From Paracoccaceae bacterium (GTDB lineage Bacteria > Pseudomonadota > Alphaproteobacteria > Rhodobacterales > Rhodobacteraceae), in assembly GCA_029881635.1 (NCBI GenBank), contig JAOUMG010000148.1:1-5879 (forward strand): a stretch of DNA of 5,879 nucleotides, read 5' to 3'. The translations under genes and the position numbers were made by a program. Below, in pieces: positions 1 to 5,116 of the stretch. Position 1 is the first letter of the stretch. Every line of letters begins with the position of its first letter. The notes beneath the pieces are model-generated. The model was not told where the DNA came from, made no database searches, and saw only the letters and a program-made list of their open reading frames with translations.

Positions 1-567
1 GGCACGACAAGGGGTCAGCGCCCAGATGACCGCTGGCTGCCCCTGGATGTCACCGATGACAATGGTCCAAAGGCGCTGGCTGCGGCCTTTGGCAACCGCC
101 CGCTTGATCTCTTGGTCTGTAATGCAGGCGTCTATCCCGACCGCGGCGAAGCCTTGGAAGATGGTTATCCTGCGGAGGCTTGGGCAGAAGGATTTGCGGT
201 CAATGTCACCGGCGTCTTTCTGACCATTCAGGCGCTTTTGCCCAATCTTCGCGCAGCAAAGGGCAAGATCGCCATCATATCGTCGCGCATGGGGTCACAA
301 ACGCTCGCACCCGGTGGCAGCCTGATTTACCGCGCGAGCAAGGCTGCGGTGCTGAACCTCGGACGCAATCTGGCAGCAGACCTAACCCCGGATGGTATCC
401 CCGTCGGCATCTATCATCCGGGATGGGTGCAGACGGATATGGGCGGCAGCAGCGCAGATATCGACGTTACCACCTCGGCCACCGGCCTTGCCGCCCGGTT
501 CGGCGTTCTTTCGGTTGCCACGACCGGTTGCTTTGAAGATTACACCGGCCGCGCCATCCCGTTCTGA
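1..567 (+). CDS. Short-chain dehydrogenase/reductase, CsgA/C-factor-like (5'-truncated by window edge)
   Basis: The reading frame is open from base 1 to the TGA at 565-567, giving 188 residues of an SDR-family NAD(P)-dependent oxidoreductase. The N-terminal Rossmann glycine motif (GxxxGxG) lies outside the window. Visible family landmarks are an LDVTD segment near fragment residues 15-19 (cofactor side), CNAG near 40-43 (the usual NNAG), the serine region IISSRMGS near 92-99, and the catalytic YRASK with Tyr110 and Lys114. They continue with HPGWVQTDMGG after the active site and a C-terminal FEDYTGRAIPF. SSRMGS, the PGWVQTDMGG stretch and the DY.G..IP(F/W) ending are typical of the CsgA/C-factor-like SDR branch, so the C-terminus looks complete. 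The spacing between the second Ser of ISS and Tyr is 15, two more than in classical SDRs, which also fits this branch. The substrate cannot be told from sequence. It is probably cytosolic. A TTG at 112 lies in frame but falls inside the fold and is not the start. Confidence 0.9.
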   Translation, partial: GTTRGQRPDDRWLPLDVTDDNGPKALAAAFGNRPLDLLVCNAGVYPDRGEALEDGYPAEAWAEGFAVNVTGVFLTIQALLPNLRAAKGKIAIISSRMGSQTLAPGGSLIYRASKAAVLNLGRNLAADLTPDGIPVGIYHPGWVQTDMGGSSADIDVTTSATGLAARFGVLSVATTGCFEDYTGRAIPF

Positions 568-816
568 ATGTTGGGCACTGCTTGGAACCGGTCCGCATAC
601 GGCAACTCGGGCAAAACACTATCGGCATTCGGAACCGGGGCACTGGCAATGTAGCTTCGGCACTTGCGTCCGATTGTAAACGGGGGCGAAATCAATGGTG
701 GAAAACCCTTGTCGTGCTGCAACGTCAACAGGAGGACGACCTGCTGATCAGCCGTCGCAGCCCGGCTGACCAAATCCCGCCGCATGCAGAAGAGTAAAGG
801 CTGATGCCATCACCCC

Positions 817-845
817 TTGCCCTCGCCCCCCTGCCCGCATAAGAA
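817..845 (+). promoter_or_regulatory. Candidate sigma70-type promoter for lysC
   Basis: TTGCCC at 817-822 is followed by a 17-base spacer and TAAGAA at 840-845. Both boxes match the housekeeping consensus only partly. The optimal spacing and the position about 40 bases before the lysC ATG are the main support. This is a reading of a weak signal, and transcription could start elsewhere in the long gap. Confidence 0.25.
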
Positions 846-870
846 ACCCGCGACTTCAATCGGGCGCGTT

Positions 871-877
871 AAGGGGG
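871..877 (+). promoter_or_regulatory. Ribosome binding site deciding the lysC start
   Basis: AAGGGGG lies five bases before the ATG at 883. It supports ATG883 over the in-frame TTG at 817, which would add 22 residues of Pro/Lys-rich sequence unlike the family and has no Shine-Dalgarno. The resulting MPLLVMKFGG start agrees with the compact N-terminus of bacterial aspartokinases. Confidence 0.7.
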
Positions 878-882
878 CCGGA

Positions 883-2142
883 ATGCCGCTTCTCGTGATG
901 AAATTCGGCGGCACCTCGGTGGGCGATCTCGCCCGCATTGCGAATGCTGCCCAGAAGGTCAAGCGCGAGGTGGAGCGCGGCTATGACGTGATCGTCATCG
1001 TTTCGGCCATGTCTGGCAAGACGAATGAGCTGGTGGGCTGGGTCGAGGAAACCTCGCATCTCTATGACGCCCGCGAATATGACGCTGTCGTCGCCTCCGG
1101 TGAAAACGTGACGGCGGGGCTCATGGCGCTGCGGCTTCAGGAACTGGATGTTCCGGCGCGCAGCTGGCAGGGCTGGCAGGTGCCGATCAACACGACCTCT
1201 GCCCATTCTGCGGCCCGCTTCGTATCGATCCCCCGCGAAAACCTCGACGCGAAATTCACCGAAGGATTCAAGGTGGCAGTGGTCGCGGGATTTCAGGGCG
1301 TCAGCCCCGAGGGCAGGATCACGACACTTGGCAGAGGGGGCTCTGACACTACTGCAGTCGCCTTTGCAGCCGCATTCGGGGCAGAGCGTTGCGATATCTA
1401 CACCGATGTCGATGGTGTCTATACCACCGACCCCCGCATCAGCCCCAAGGCGCGCAAACTTGACCGCATCGCCTATGAAGAGATGCTGGAACTGGCCTCG
1501 CTTGGGGCCAAGGTACTGCAAACCCGGTCGGTCGAACTGGCGATGCGTTACAAGGTACGGCTGCGGGTGCTATCAAGTTTTGAGGATACCGACGAAAACT
1601 CCGGGACACTGGTCTGCGGCGAGGAGGAAATCATGGAATCGAAAGTCGTTTCAGGTGTGGCCTATTCGCGCGATGAGGCCAAGCTGACCCTCATGTCTGT
1701 AGAAGACCGGCCGGGCATCGCCGCCGCGATCTTTGGTCCTCTGGCCAGTGCTGGCGTCAATGTCGACATGATCGTTCAAAACATTTCGGAAAAGGATATC
1801 GAAGGGCGCAGCATGGCCGTGACGGACATGACCTTTTCCTGCCCGGTCAATCAGGTGGCGCGTGCGCAAAAGGCGCTGACGGATGCCTCCGCCAACGGTA
1901 CGATCACCTATGATGACCTGATCGTTGATACCGATGTGGCCAAGGTTTCGGTTGTCGGCATCGGCATGCGCTCCCATGCCGGGGTTGCAGCACAGATGTT
2001 TTCCGCGCTTTCCGCCGAAAACATCAACATCAAGGTCATCGGCACGTCCGAAATCAAGATTTCTGTCCTTATCGACCGGAAATACATGGAACTGGCAGTT
2101 CAGGCGTTGCATGACGCCTTTGGTTTGGACAAGGCAGCCTGA
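883..2142 (+). CDS. lysC: Aspartate kinase (aspartokinase), monofunctional, two ACT domains
   Basis: The protein phosphorylates L-aspartate with ATP to 4-phospho-L-aspartate, the first step towards lysine/diaminopimelate, threonine and methionine, in the cytosol. It has 419 residues, normal for the lysine-type monofunctional class. The amino-acid kinase domain covers about residues 2-235, with KFGGTS (7-12), ASGEN (71-75), GRGGSDTTA (150-158) and TDVDGVYTTDPR (174-185), the last in the nucleotide-binding region. Two ACT domains follow: about 266-335 (RPGIAAAIFGPLASAGVNVD) and about 352-415 (HAGVAAQMFSALSAENINIK, then VIGTSEIKISVLI). These normally bind Lys and/or Thr for feedback inhibition. 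No homoserine dehydrogenase is fused. The first ACT domain has a longer loop than usual (residues 301-314). Feedback by lysine plus threonine is inferred from the family. An in-frame internal start at codon 251 could yield a separate regulatory subunit. ptsP follows on the same strand after 167 bases. Confidence 0.97.
   Translation: MPLLVMKFGGTSVGDLARIANAAQKVKREVERGYDVIVIVSAMSGKTNELVGWVEETSHLYDAREYDAVVASGENVTAGLMALRLQELDVPARSWQGWQVPINTTSAHSAARFVSIPRENLDAKFTEGFKVAVVAGFQGVSPEGRITTLGRGGSDTTAVAFAAAFGAERCDIYTDVDGVYTTDPRISPKARKLDRIAYEEMLELASLGAKVLQTRSVELAMRYKVRLRVLSSFEDTDENSGTLVCGEEEIMESKVVSGVAYSRDEAKLTLMSVEDRPGIAAAIFGPLASAGVNVDMIVQNISEKDIEGRSMAVTDMTFSCPVNQVARAQKALTDASANGTITYDDLIVDTDVAKVSVVGIGMRSHAGVAAQMFSALSAENINIKVIGTSEIKISVLIDRKYMELAVQALHDAFGLDKAA
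1621..1630 (+). promoter_or_regulatory. Shine-Dalgarno-like run inside lysC
   Basis: GAGGAGGAAA is a near-perfect anti-16S match placed just before an in-frame ATG at 1633 (GGAGG centre about 6-8 bases from the ATG). In the protein it encodes the Glu run of residues 247-249, so Glu codons alone could produce it. Its location at the domain junction is what makes it notable. Confidence 0.4.
1633..2142 (+). CDS. Possible aspartokinase beta (regulatory) subunit from an internal in-frame start
   Basis: ATG1633 is codon 251 of lysC and is preceded by GAGGAGGAAATC. Translation from it would give a 169-residue protein made only of the two ACT domains, beginning MESKVVSGVAYSRDEAKLTL. Known alpha2beta2 aspartokinases (Corynebacterium glutamicum LysC, Bacillus subtilis aspartokinase II) make such a beta subunit from an in-frame internal start at the same place. 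The C. glutamicum beta chain is about 172 residues of a 421-residue alpha chain, nearly the same proportion as here. In those enzymes the beta chain pairs with the alpha ACT domains and forms the effector sites. Production in this organism is inferred; the enzyme could equally be a homo-oligomer. Confidence 0.4.
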   Translation: MESKVVSGVAYSRDEAKLTLMSVEDRPGIAAAIFGPLASAGVNVDMIVQNISEKDIEGRSMAVTDMTFSCPVNQVARAQKALTDASANGTITYDDLIVDTDVAKVSVVGIGMRSHAGVAAQMFSALSAENINIKVIGTSEIKISVLIDRKYMELAVQALHDAFGLDKAA

Positions 2143-2166
2143 GGCATCCGCCATACGGCGGATGGC
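2143..2166 (+). terminator. Hairpin at the lysC stop codon, possible terminator or 3'-end stabiliser
   Basis: CATCCGCC (2145-2152) pairs perfectly with GGCGGATG (2157-2164) around a four-base ATAC loop, and an outer G-C pair (2143/2166) lies beyond one mismatch. The stem starts two bases after the TGA at 2140-2142. There is no T run after it (GATATATC follows), so intrinsic termination is uncertain. It could instead stabilise the lysC mRNA end or attenuate readthrough into ptsP. Confidence 0.45.
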
Positions 2167-2252
2167 GATATATCAGGTCCACCGATCAGGCACCTTGCCA
2201 ACGCTTTTGCAGCACCTGACGGGCCTGCTATCGCCCTTGCCCCGCCTTTCCC

Positions 2253-2282
2253 TTTCCCAATGCCCGCCAAGTCGCCTATAGA
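2253..2282 (+). promoter_or_regulatory. Candidate promoter for ptsP
   Basis: TATAGA at 2277-2282 within GCCTATAGATG is a good -10-like box. The -35 region is weak: TTTCCC at 2253-2258 with an 18-base spacer. Initiation about seven bases downstream would leave a leader of roughly 20 bases before the ATG at 2310. Together with the hairpin after lysC this suggests ptsP has its own promoter, although readthrough from lysC is also possible. Confidence 0.35.
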
Positions 2283-2309
2283 TGTGTCAGGACAACAGCG
2301 AAAGCGGCC

Positions 2310-4556
2310 ATGCCCGAACGGACCGAAAGCGAAAGTCGCAAGCTTCTCAGACGCTTGCGCGATACCTTGGCCGAACCCGGCGCCGGTCAGGAGCGGCTGG
2401 ACCGGATCACGCATCTGATTGCGGATTCGATGCAGTCCGAAGTGTGTTCGATCTACCTTTTCCGTGACGATGACACGCTGGAACTATGCGCCACAGAGGG
2501 CCTGAAACCCGAAGCGGTTCACCAGACCCGAATGAAGCTAGGCGAAGGTCTGGTTGGCCGTGTCGCCAAGAACTCCACCCCGATCAACACCGCCAATGCC
2601 CCTGCAGCCAAGGGGTTTCGCTACATGCCCGAAACCGGGGAAGAAATTTATTCCTCCTTCCTCGGCGTGCCGATCCAGCGACTGGGCGAAAAGCTCGGCG
2701 TCATGGTGGTGCAATCGAAAGAGGCGCGGCAGTTTTCCGATGACGAGGTCTATGCCCTCGAAGTCGTGGCCATGGTGGTGGCCGAAATGACCGAACTTGG
2801 CGCCTTCGTTGGCGAGGGCGCCGCGCTGTCGGCGCTGCATCAGCAGCCGGTGATGTACCGCGGCGGCACCGGTCAGGAAGGCACTGCCGAGGGCCATGTC
2901 TGGCTGCACGAACCTCGTGTCATCGTTACCAATCCCGTGGGCGATGACCCTCAAAAAGAGCTTGAAAGGCTGAAGGAATCCGTCGAAAAACTGCGCCTTT
3001 CCGTCGATGCGATGCTGACCATGACCGACGGTCAGGACAAAGAACAAAGCCAGGTCATGGAAGCTTACCGGATGTTCGCAAATTCGCGCGGCTGGATGCG
3101 GCGGATGGAAGAGGATATCGCCCGCGGCCTGTCTGCAGAAGCGGCGGTTGAAAAGGAACAATCCACCGCCCGCGCCCGGTTGGAAACAGTCCCCGACCCG
3201 TATCTTCGTGACCGACTGCATGATCTTGATGACCTGTCCAACCGGCTCTTGCGTATCCTTACCGGCCAGGGCACCGACACCGGCGCGGAAATGCCGGACA
3301 ACCCGATCCTTGTTGCCCGTAACATCGGCCCGGCTGAACTGCTTGACTACGGGCGCAAACTGCGCGGCATCGTGCTTGAGGAAGGCTCGGTCGGTTCGCA
3401 CGCCGCCATCGTTGCCCGCGCTCTGGCAATCCCGCTGGTCATCCATGCCGAACGCATTACCACCGAGGCGCTGAACGGCGACAGGATATTGGTCGATGGC
3501 GATCAGGGTATCGTGCATCTGCGCCCGGAGGATTCGGTTGCCAACGCCTTCCGCGAAAAGATCGCTATGCAGGCCGCTGCGCAAAGCCGCTATGCCTCCT
3601 TGCGCGACAAGTCCGCAACGGCGAAATGCGGCACAACCATCAGCCTGCATATGAACGCAGGCCTTATGGCCGATCTGCCCTCCCTCGCAGGGTCTGGCGC
3701 TGATGGCGTTGGGCTTTTTCGCACGGAATTGCAGTTTCTGATCCGCACAAACGTGCCCAAACGGTCGGAACTGGCCGCGATCTACAACAATGTCCTCGAT
3801 GCGGCCAAGGGCAAGCGCGTTGCCTTCCGCACGCTCGATATCGGGTCTGACAAGGTATTGCCTTATATGAAACGGGTTGAAGAGCCCAACCCCGCCATGG
3901 GCTGGCGCGCGATCCGGGTCGGGCTCGATAAACCCGGCATCATGCGCATGCAGCTACAGGCATTGCTGCGCGGCGCCAAGGGTCGGCCCCTGACCGTCAT
4001 GTTTCCCTTCATCGCCGAATTTGATGAATTTCGCCGTGCGCGCCAGATGCTCCTGGATGAAATCGTCCGCGAACGCAAACTCGGCCATCAGTTGCCGGGC
4101 ATTCTCGAAATCGGGGCGATGCTGGAAACGCCGTCCTTGGCCTATGCCCCAACGGAGTTTTTCGAGATGTGTGATTTCGTCTCGATCGGGGGCAATGACT
4201 TAAAACAGTTCTTCTTTGCGGCCGACCGCGAAAACGAACAGGTCCGGCGGCGCTATGACCTGCTGAACACGAGCTTTTTGCGGTTCATTTCTCACATCGT
4301 TGGGCGCTGCGCCGAGACCCGCACGCATCTGTCGTTTTGTGGCGAGGATGCCGGGCGCCCGGTCGAGGCGCTATGCCTTGCCGCGATCGGCATCGAAACG
4401 CTCTCCATGCGCCCGGCATCGATCGGGCCGGTCAAGCACCTGATCCGCAACGTCGATCTGAAAGAACTCGGGTTGCTGATCTCTGACGAATGCAAGACCG
4501 GTACGACCAATATACGCCGGGCGGTAATGGATTGGCTTTCGCGTCAGGACATCTGA
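2310..4556 (+). CDS. ptsP: Phosphoenolpyruvate-protein phosphotransferase PtsP (enzyme I Ntr)
   Basis: Enzyme I of the nitrogen PTS autophosphorylates on histidine with PEP and passes the phosphate to an HPr-type protein (NPr) and then EIIA-Ntr. This cytosolic relay adjusts nitrogen, carbon and potassium physiology rather than importing sugar. The 748 residues match the family length. A GAF domain (about 18-160) is the glutamine/2-oxoglutarate sensing module in studied homologues. A helical partner-binding domain follows (about 178-320). The swivelling phospho-His domain (about 330-405) has GSHAAIVARA with His364. The PEP-binding barrel (about 440-725) has DGVGLFRTE (Arg471), FRTLDIGSDK (Arg507), NPAMGWRAIR (527-536), GILEIGAMLETPS, SIGGND (Asn629, Asp630) and SFCGEDAGRP with catalytic-type Cys677. 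All key residues look intact, so it should be active. The ATG at 2310 has only a weak ribosome site, but MPERTESESRKLL leads directly into the GAF helix. SIGGND replaces the more common SIGTND. lysC lies upstream, a recurring alphaproteobacterial neighbour. Confidence 0.97.
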   Translation: MPERTESESRKLLRRLRDTLAEPGAGQERLDRITHLIADSMQSEVCSIYLFRDDDTLELCATEGLKPEAVHQTRMKLGEGLVGRVAKNSTPINTANAPAAKGFRYMPETGEEIYSSFLGVPIQRLGEKLGVMVVQSKEARQFSDDEVYALEVVAMVVAEMTELGAFVGEGAALSALHQQPVMYRGGTGQEGTAEGHVWLHEPRVIVTNPVGDDPQKELERLKESVEKLRLSVDAMLTMTDGQDKEQSQVMEAYRMFANSRGWMRRMEEDIARGLSAEAAVEKEQSTARARLETVPDPYLRDRLHDLDDLSNRLLRILTGQGTDTGAEMPDNPILVARNIGPAELLDYGRKLRGIVLEEGSVGSHAAIVARALAIPLVIHAERITTEALNGDRILVDGDQGIVHLRPEDSVANAFREKIAMQAAAQSRYASLRDKSATAKCGTTISLHMNAGLMADLPSLAGSGADGVGLFRTELQFLIRTNVPKRSELAAIYNNVLDAAKGKRVAFRTLDIGSDKVLPYMKRVEEPNPAMGWRAIRVGLDKPGIMRMQLQALLRGAKGRPLTVMFPFIAEFDEFRRARQMLLDEIVRERKLGHQLPGILEIGAMLETPSLAYAPTEFFEMCDFVSIGGNDLKQFFFAADRENEQVRRRYDLLNTSFLRFISHIVGRCAETRTHLSFCGEDAGRPVEALCLAAIGIETLSMRPASIGPVKHLIRNVDLKELGLLISDECKTGTTNIRRAVMDWLSRQDI

Positions 4557-4912
4557 CCTTCAGGGTCGGCCTTGTGCAGGCTGATCACGCTGACCACGGC
4601 CAAGCCGTTGATCCAGTAAAACGCCGCATCGATACCAGAAAAGCCAAACGCGAACGGCGCCACAATAAACATCAGCCCGACAGCCAGATCGACAGCCATG
4701 TGCAGTTTGTAAGGCAGTATCCTGAATACACCCAAGTGATGATCGGTAAACAGGGTCAGAACCAGCGCGGCAATGCCGGTGGCAACAGATAGCCACAGCG
4801 CCAGCGGCGTACTGGCCCCAAGACCCAAGACGAAGGGGAAAAAGATCAACCCGAAAGCGACCGGGTAATCAAGATAGGCATGGATGGTTTTGGTAACGAA
4901 ACCGATGGACAT
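4544..4912 (-). CDS. Small four-helix membrane protein, SPW-repeat-like
   Basis: This is a 122-residue hydrophobic protein with four predicted membrane spans at about residues 14-31, 36-55, 70-90 and 95-112 and a short polar tail (HKADPEGQMS). The two halves form a clear internal duplication. His11/71, Asp15/75, Val18/78, Pro26/86, Phe27/87, Gly30/90 and Trp40/100 repeat with an exact 60-residue offset. The PF..G and following Trp pattern resembles the SPW repeat family, whose function is unknown. The start is ATG at 4912-4910, chosen because AAAGGAG (4925-4919) lies six bases upstream; a GTG at 4942 is in frame but less well placed. Its last 13 bases overlap the 3' end of ptsP on the opposite strand. 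It probably sits in the inner membrane, and no enzymatic motif is visible. The family name is moderately sure, and the function is unknown. Confidence 0.85.
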   Translation of the reverse strand: MSIGFVTKTIHAYLDYPVAFGLIFFPFVLGLGASTPLALWLSVATGIAALVLTLFTDHHLGVFRILPYKLHMAVDLAVGLMFIVAPFAFGFSGIDAAFYWINGLAVVSVISLHKADPEGQMS

Positions 4913-4918
4913 ATTGCT

Positions 4919-4925
4919 CTCCTTT
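4919..4925 (-). promoter_or_regulatory. Ribosome binding site of the SPW-like gene
   Basis: Read on the minus strand, AAAGGAG is followed by six bases and then ATG. It is the best Shine-Dalgarno at any annotated start in the window and fixes the start at 4912 rather than at the in-frame GTG at 4942. Confidence 0.8.
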
Positions 4926-4934
4926 GCATGATTG

Positions 4935-4956
4935 CGCCGCACTCCTCAGCGCGGCG
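4935..4956 (-). other. Inverted repeat in the leader of the SPW-like gene
   Basis: CGCCGC (4935-4940) and GCGGCG (4951-4956) can pair around a ten-base loop. The stem ends about ten bases before the ribosome site of the minus-strand gene. It could be a leader structure or chance in GC-rich DNA. There is no T run, so it is not a terminator. I could not identify a convincing promoter for this gene in 4957-5116. Confidence 0.3.
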
Positions 4957-5089
4957 GCATGCACGGAAAACTACGATATCGAGCGTTTTCACACCATTCC
5001 ATGGCGTCCCAAGTGTTTTGCAGAACGTCCAGATCAACTCTGAAAATCCAGAATTTTGCGCCATCCATTGTGCTGATAGTCCGATACCT

Positions 5090-5115
5090 GCGGATCACCC
5101 AAGTCGGGCATCCGC
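5090..5115 (-). terminator. Hairpin just after the EcsC-like gene, possible terminator
   Basis: GCGGAT (5090-5095) pairs with ATCCGC (5110-5115). Inside, CCC (5098-5100) can pair with GGG (5106-5108) after a small internal loop. On the minus strand the stem begins one base after the TAA of the EcsC-like gene (5119-5117). There is no T tract beyond it. The position suggests a 3'-end structure, but termination strength is uncertain, and readthrough to the SPW-like gene 204 bases away is possible. Confidence 0.4.
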
Positions 5116-5116
5116 C

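Larger units (their letters stand above)
568..882. other. Intergenic gap between the SDR gene and lysC
   Basis: This 315-base stretch holds no reading frame with recognisable protein character on either strand and no tRNA-like or rRNA-like sequence. It contains a weak inverted repeat (TCAGCC at 748-753 with GGCTGA at 764-769, no following T run). The octamer GGAACCGG occurs twice (585-592 and 630-637). A cytosine-rich segment before lysC may be part of its promoter. No clear terminator for the SDR gene is visible. The length leaves room for a promoter plus an untranslated leader or a small RNA, but nothing in the sequence demonstrates one. Confidence 0.6.

Noticed and set aside
748..769. TCAGCC/GGCTGA inverted repeat as a terminator of the SDR gene
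   Set aside because: It has only six pairs with a ten-base loop and no T run, and lies 180 bases past the stop codon; chance is likely.
582..797. Small plus-strand frame in the gap before lysC as a gene
   Set aside because: Its composition is not protein-like, it has no ribosome site, and it matches no family I recognise.
804..842. A 12-codon ORF (MPSPLALAPLPA) as a lysC attenuator leader peptide
   Set aside because: It contains no Lys, Thr or internal Met codons, its Shine-Dalgarno is too close to the ATG, and no terminator/antiterminator pair follows.
817..882. N-terminal extension of LysC from TTG817
   Set aside because: The extra residues do not resemble the family, no Shine-Dalgarno precedes the TTG, and ATG883 has AAGGGGG at proper spacing.
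856..1521. A 221-codon minus-strand frame opposite the lysC kinase domain
   Set aside because: It is antisense to a certain gene, with Arg/His-rich shadow composition and no plausible start signal.
2538..3650. A 370-codon open frame on the minus strand inside ptsP
   Set aside because: It is fully antisense to a well-supported PtsP coding region, its product has no recognisable family character, and such long shadows are common opposite GC-rich genes.
4913..4942. Alternative GTG start at 4942 for the SPW-like protein
   Set aside because: The nearest purine run overlaps the start too closely, while ATG4912 has an excellent AAAGGAG at six bases.
5041..5057. AAAAT/ATTTT inverted repeat as a terminator or operator
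   Set aside because: It is a five-pair AT stem only, with no flanking support and no matching half-sites elsewhere.
4846..5064. A 72-codon minus-strand ORF upstream of and overlapping the SPW-like gene
   Set aside because: It lacks a ribosome site, overlaps the supported gene in another frame, and has no family resemblance.
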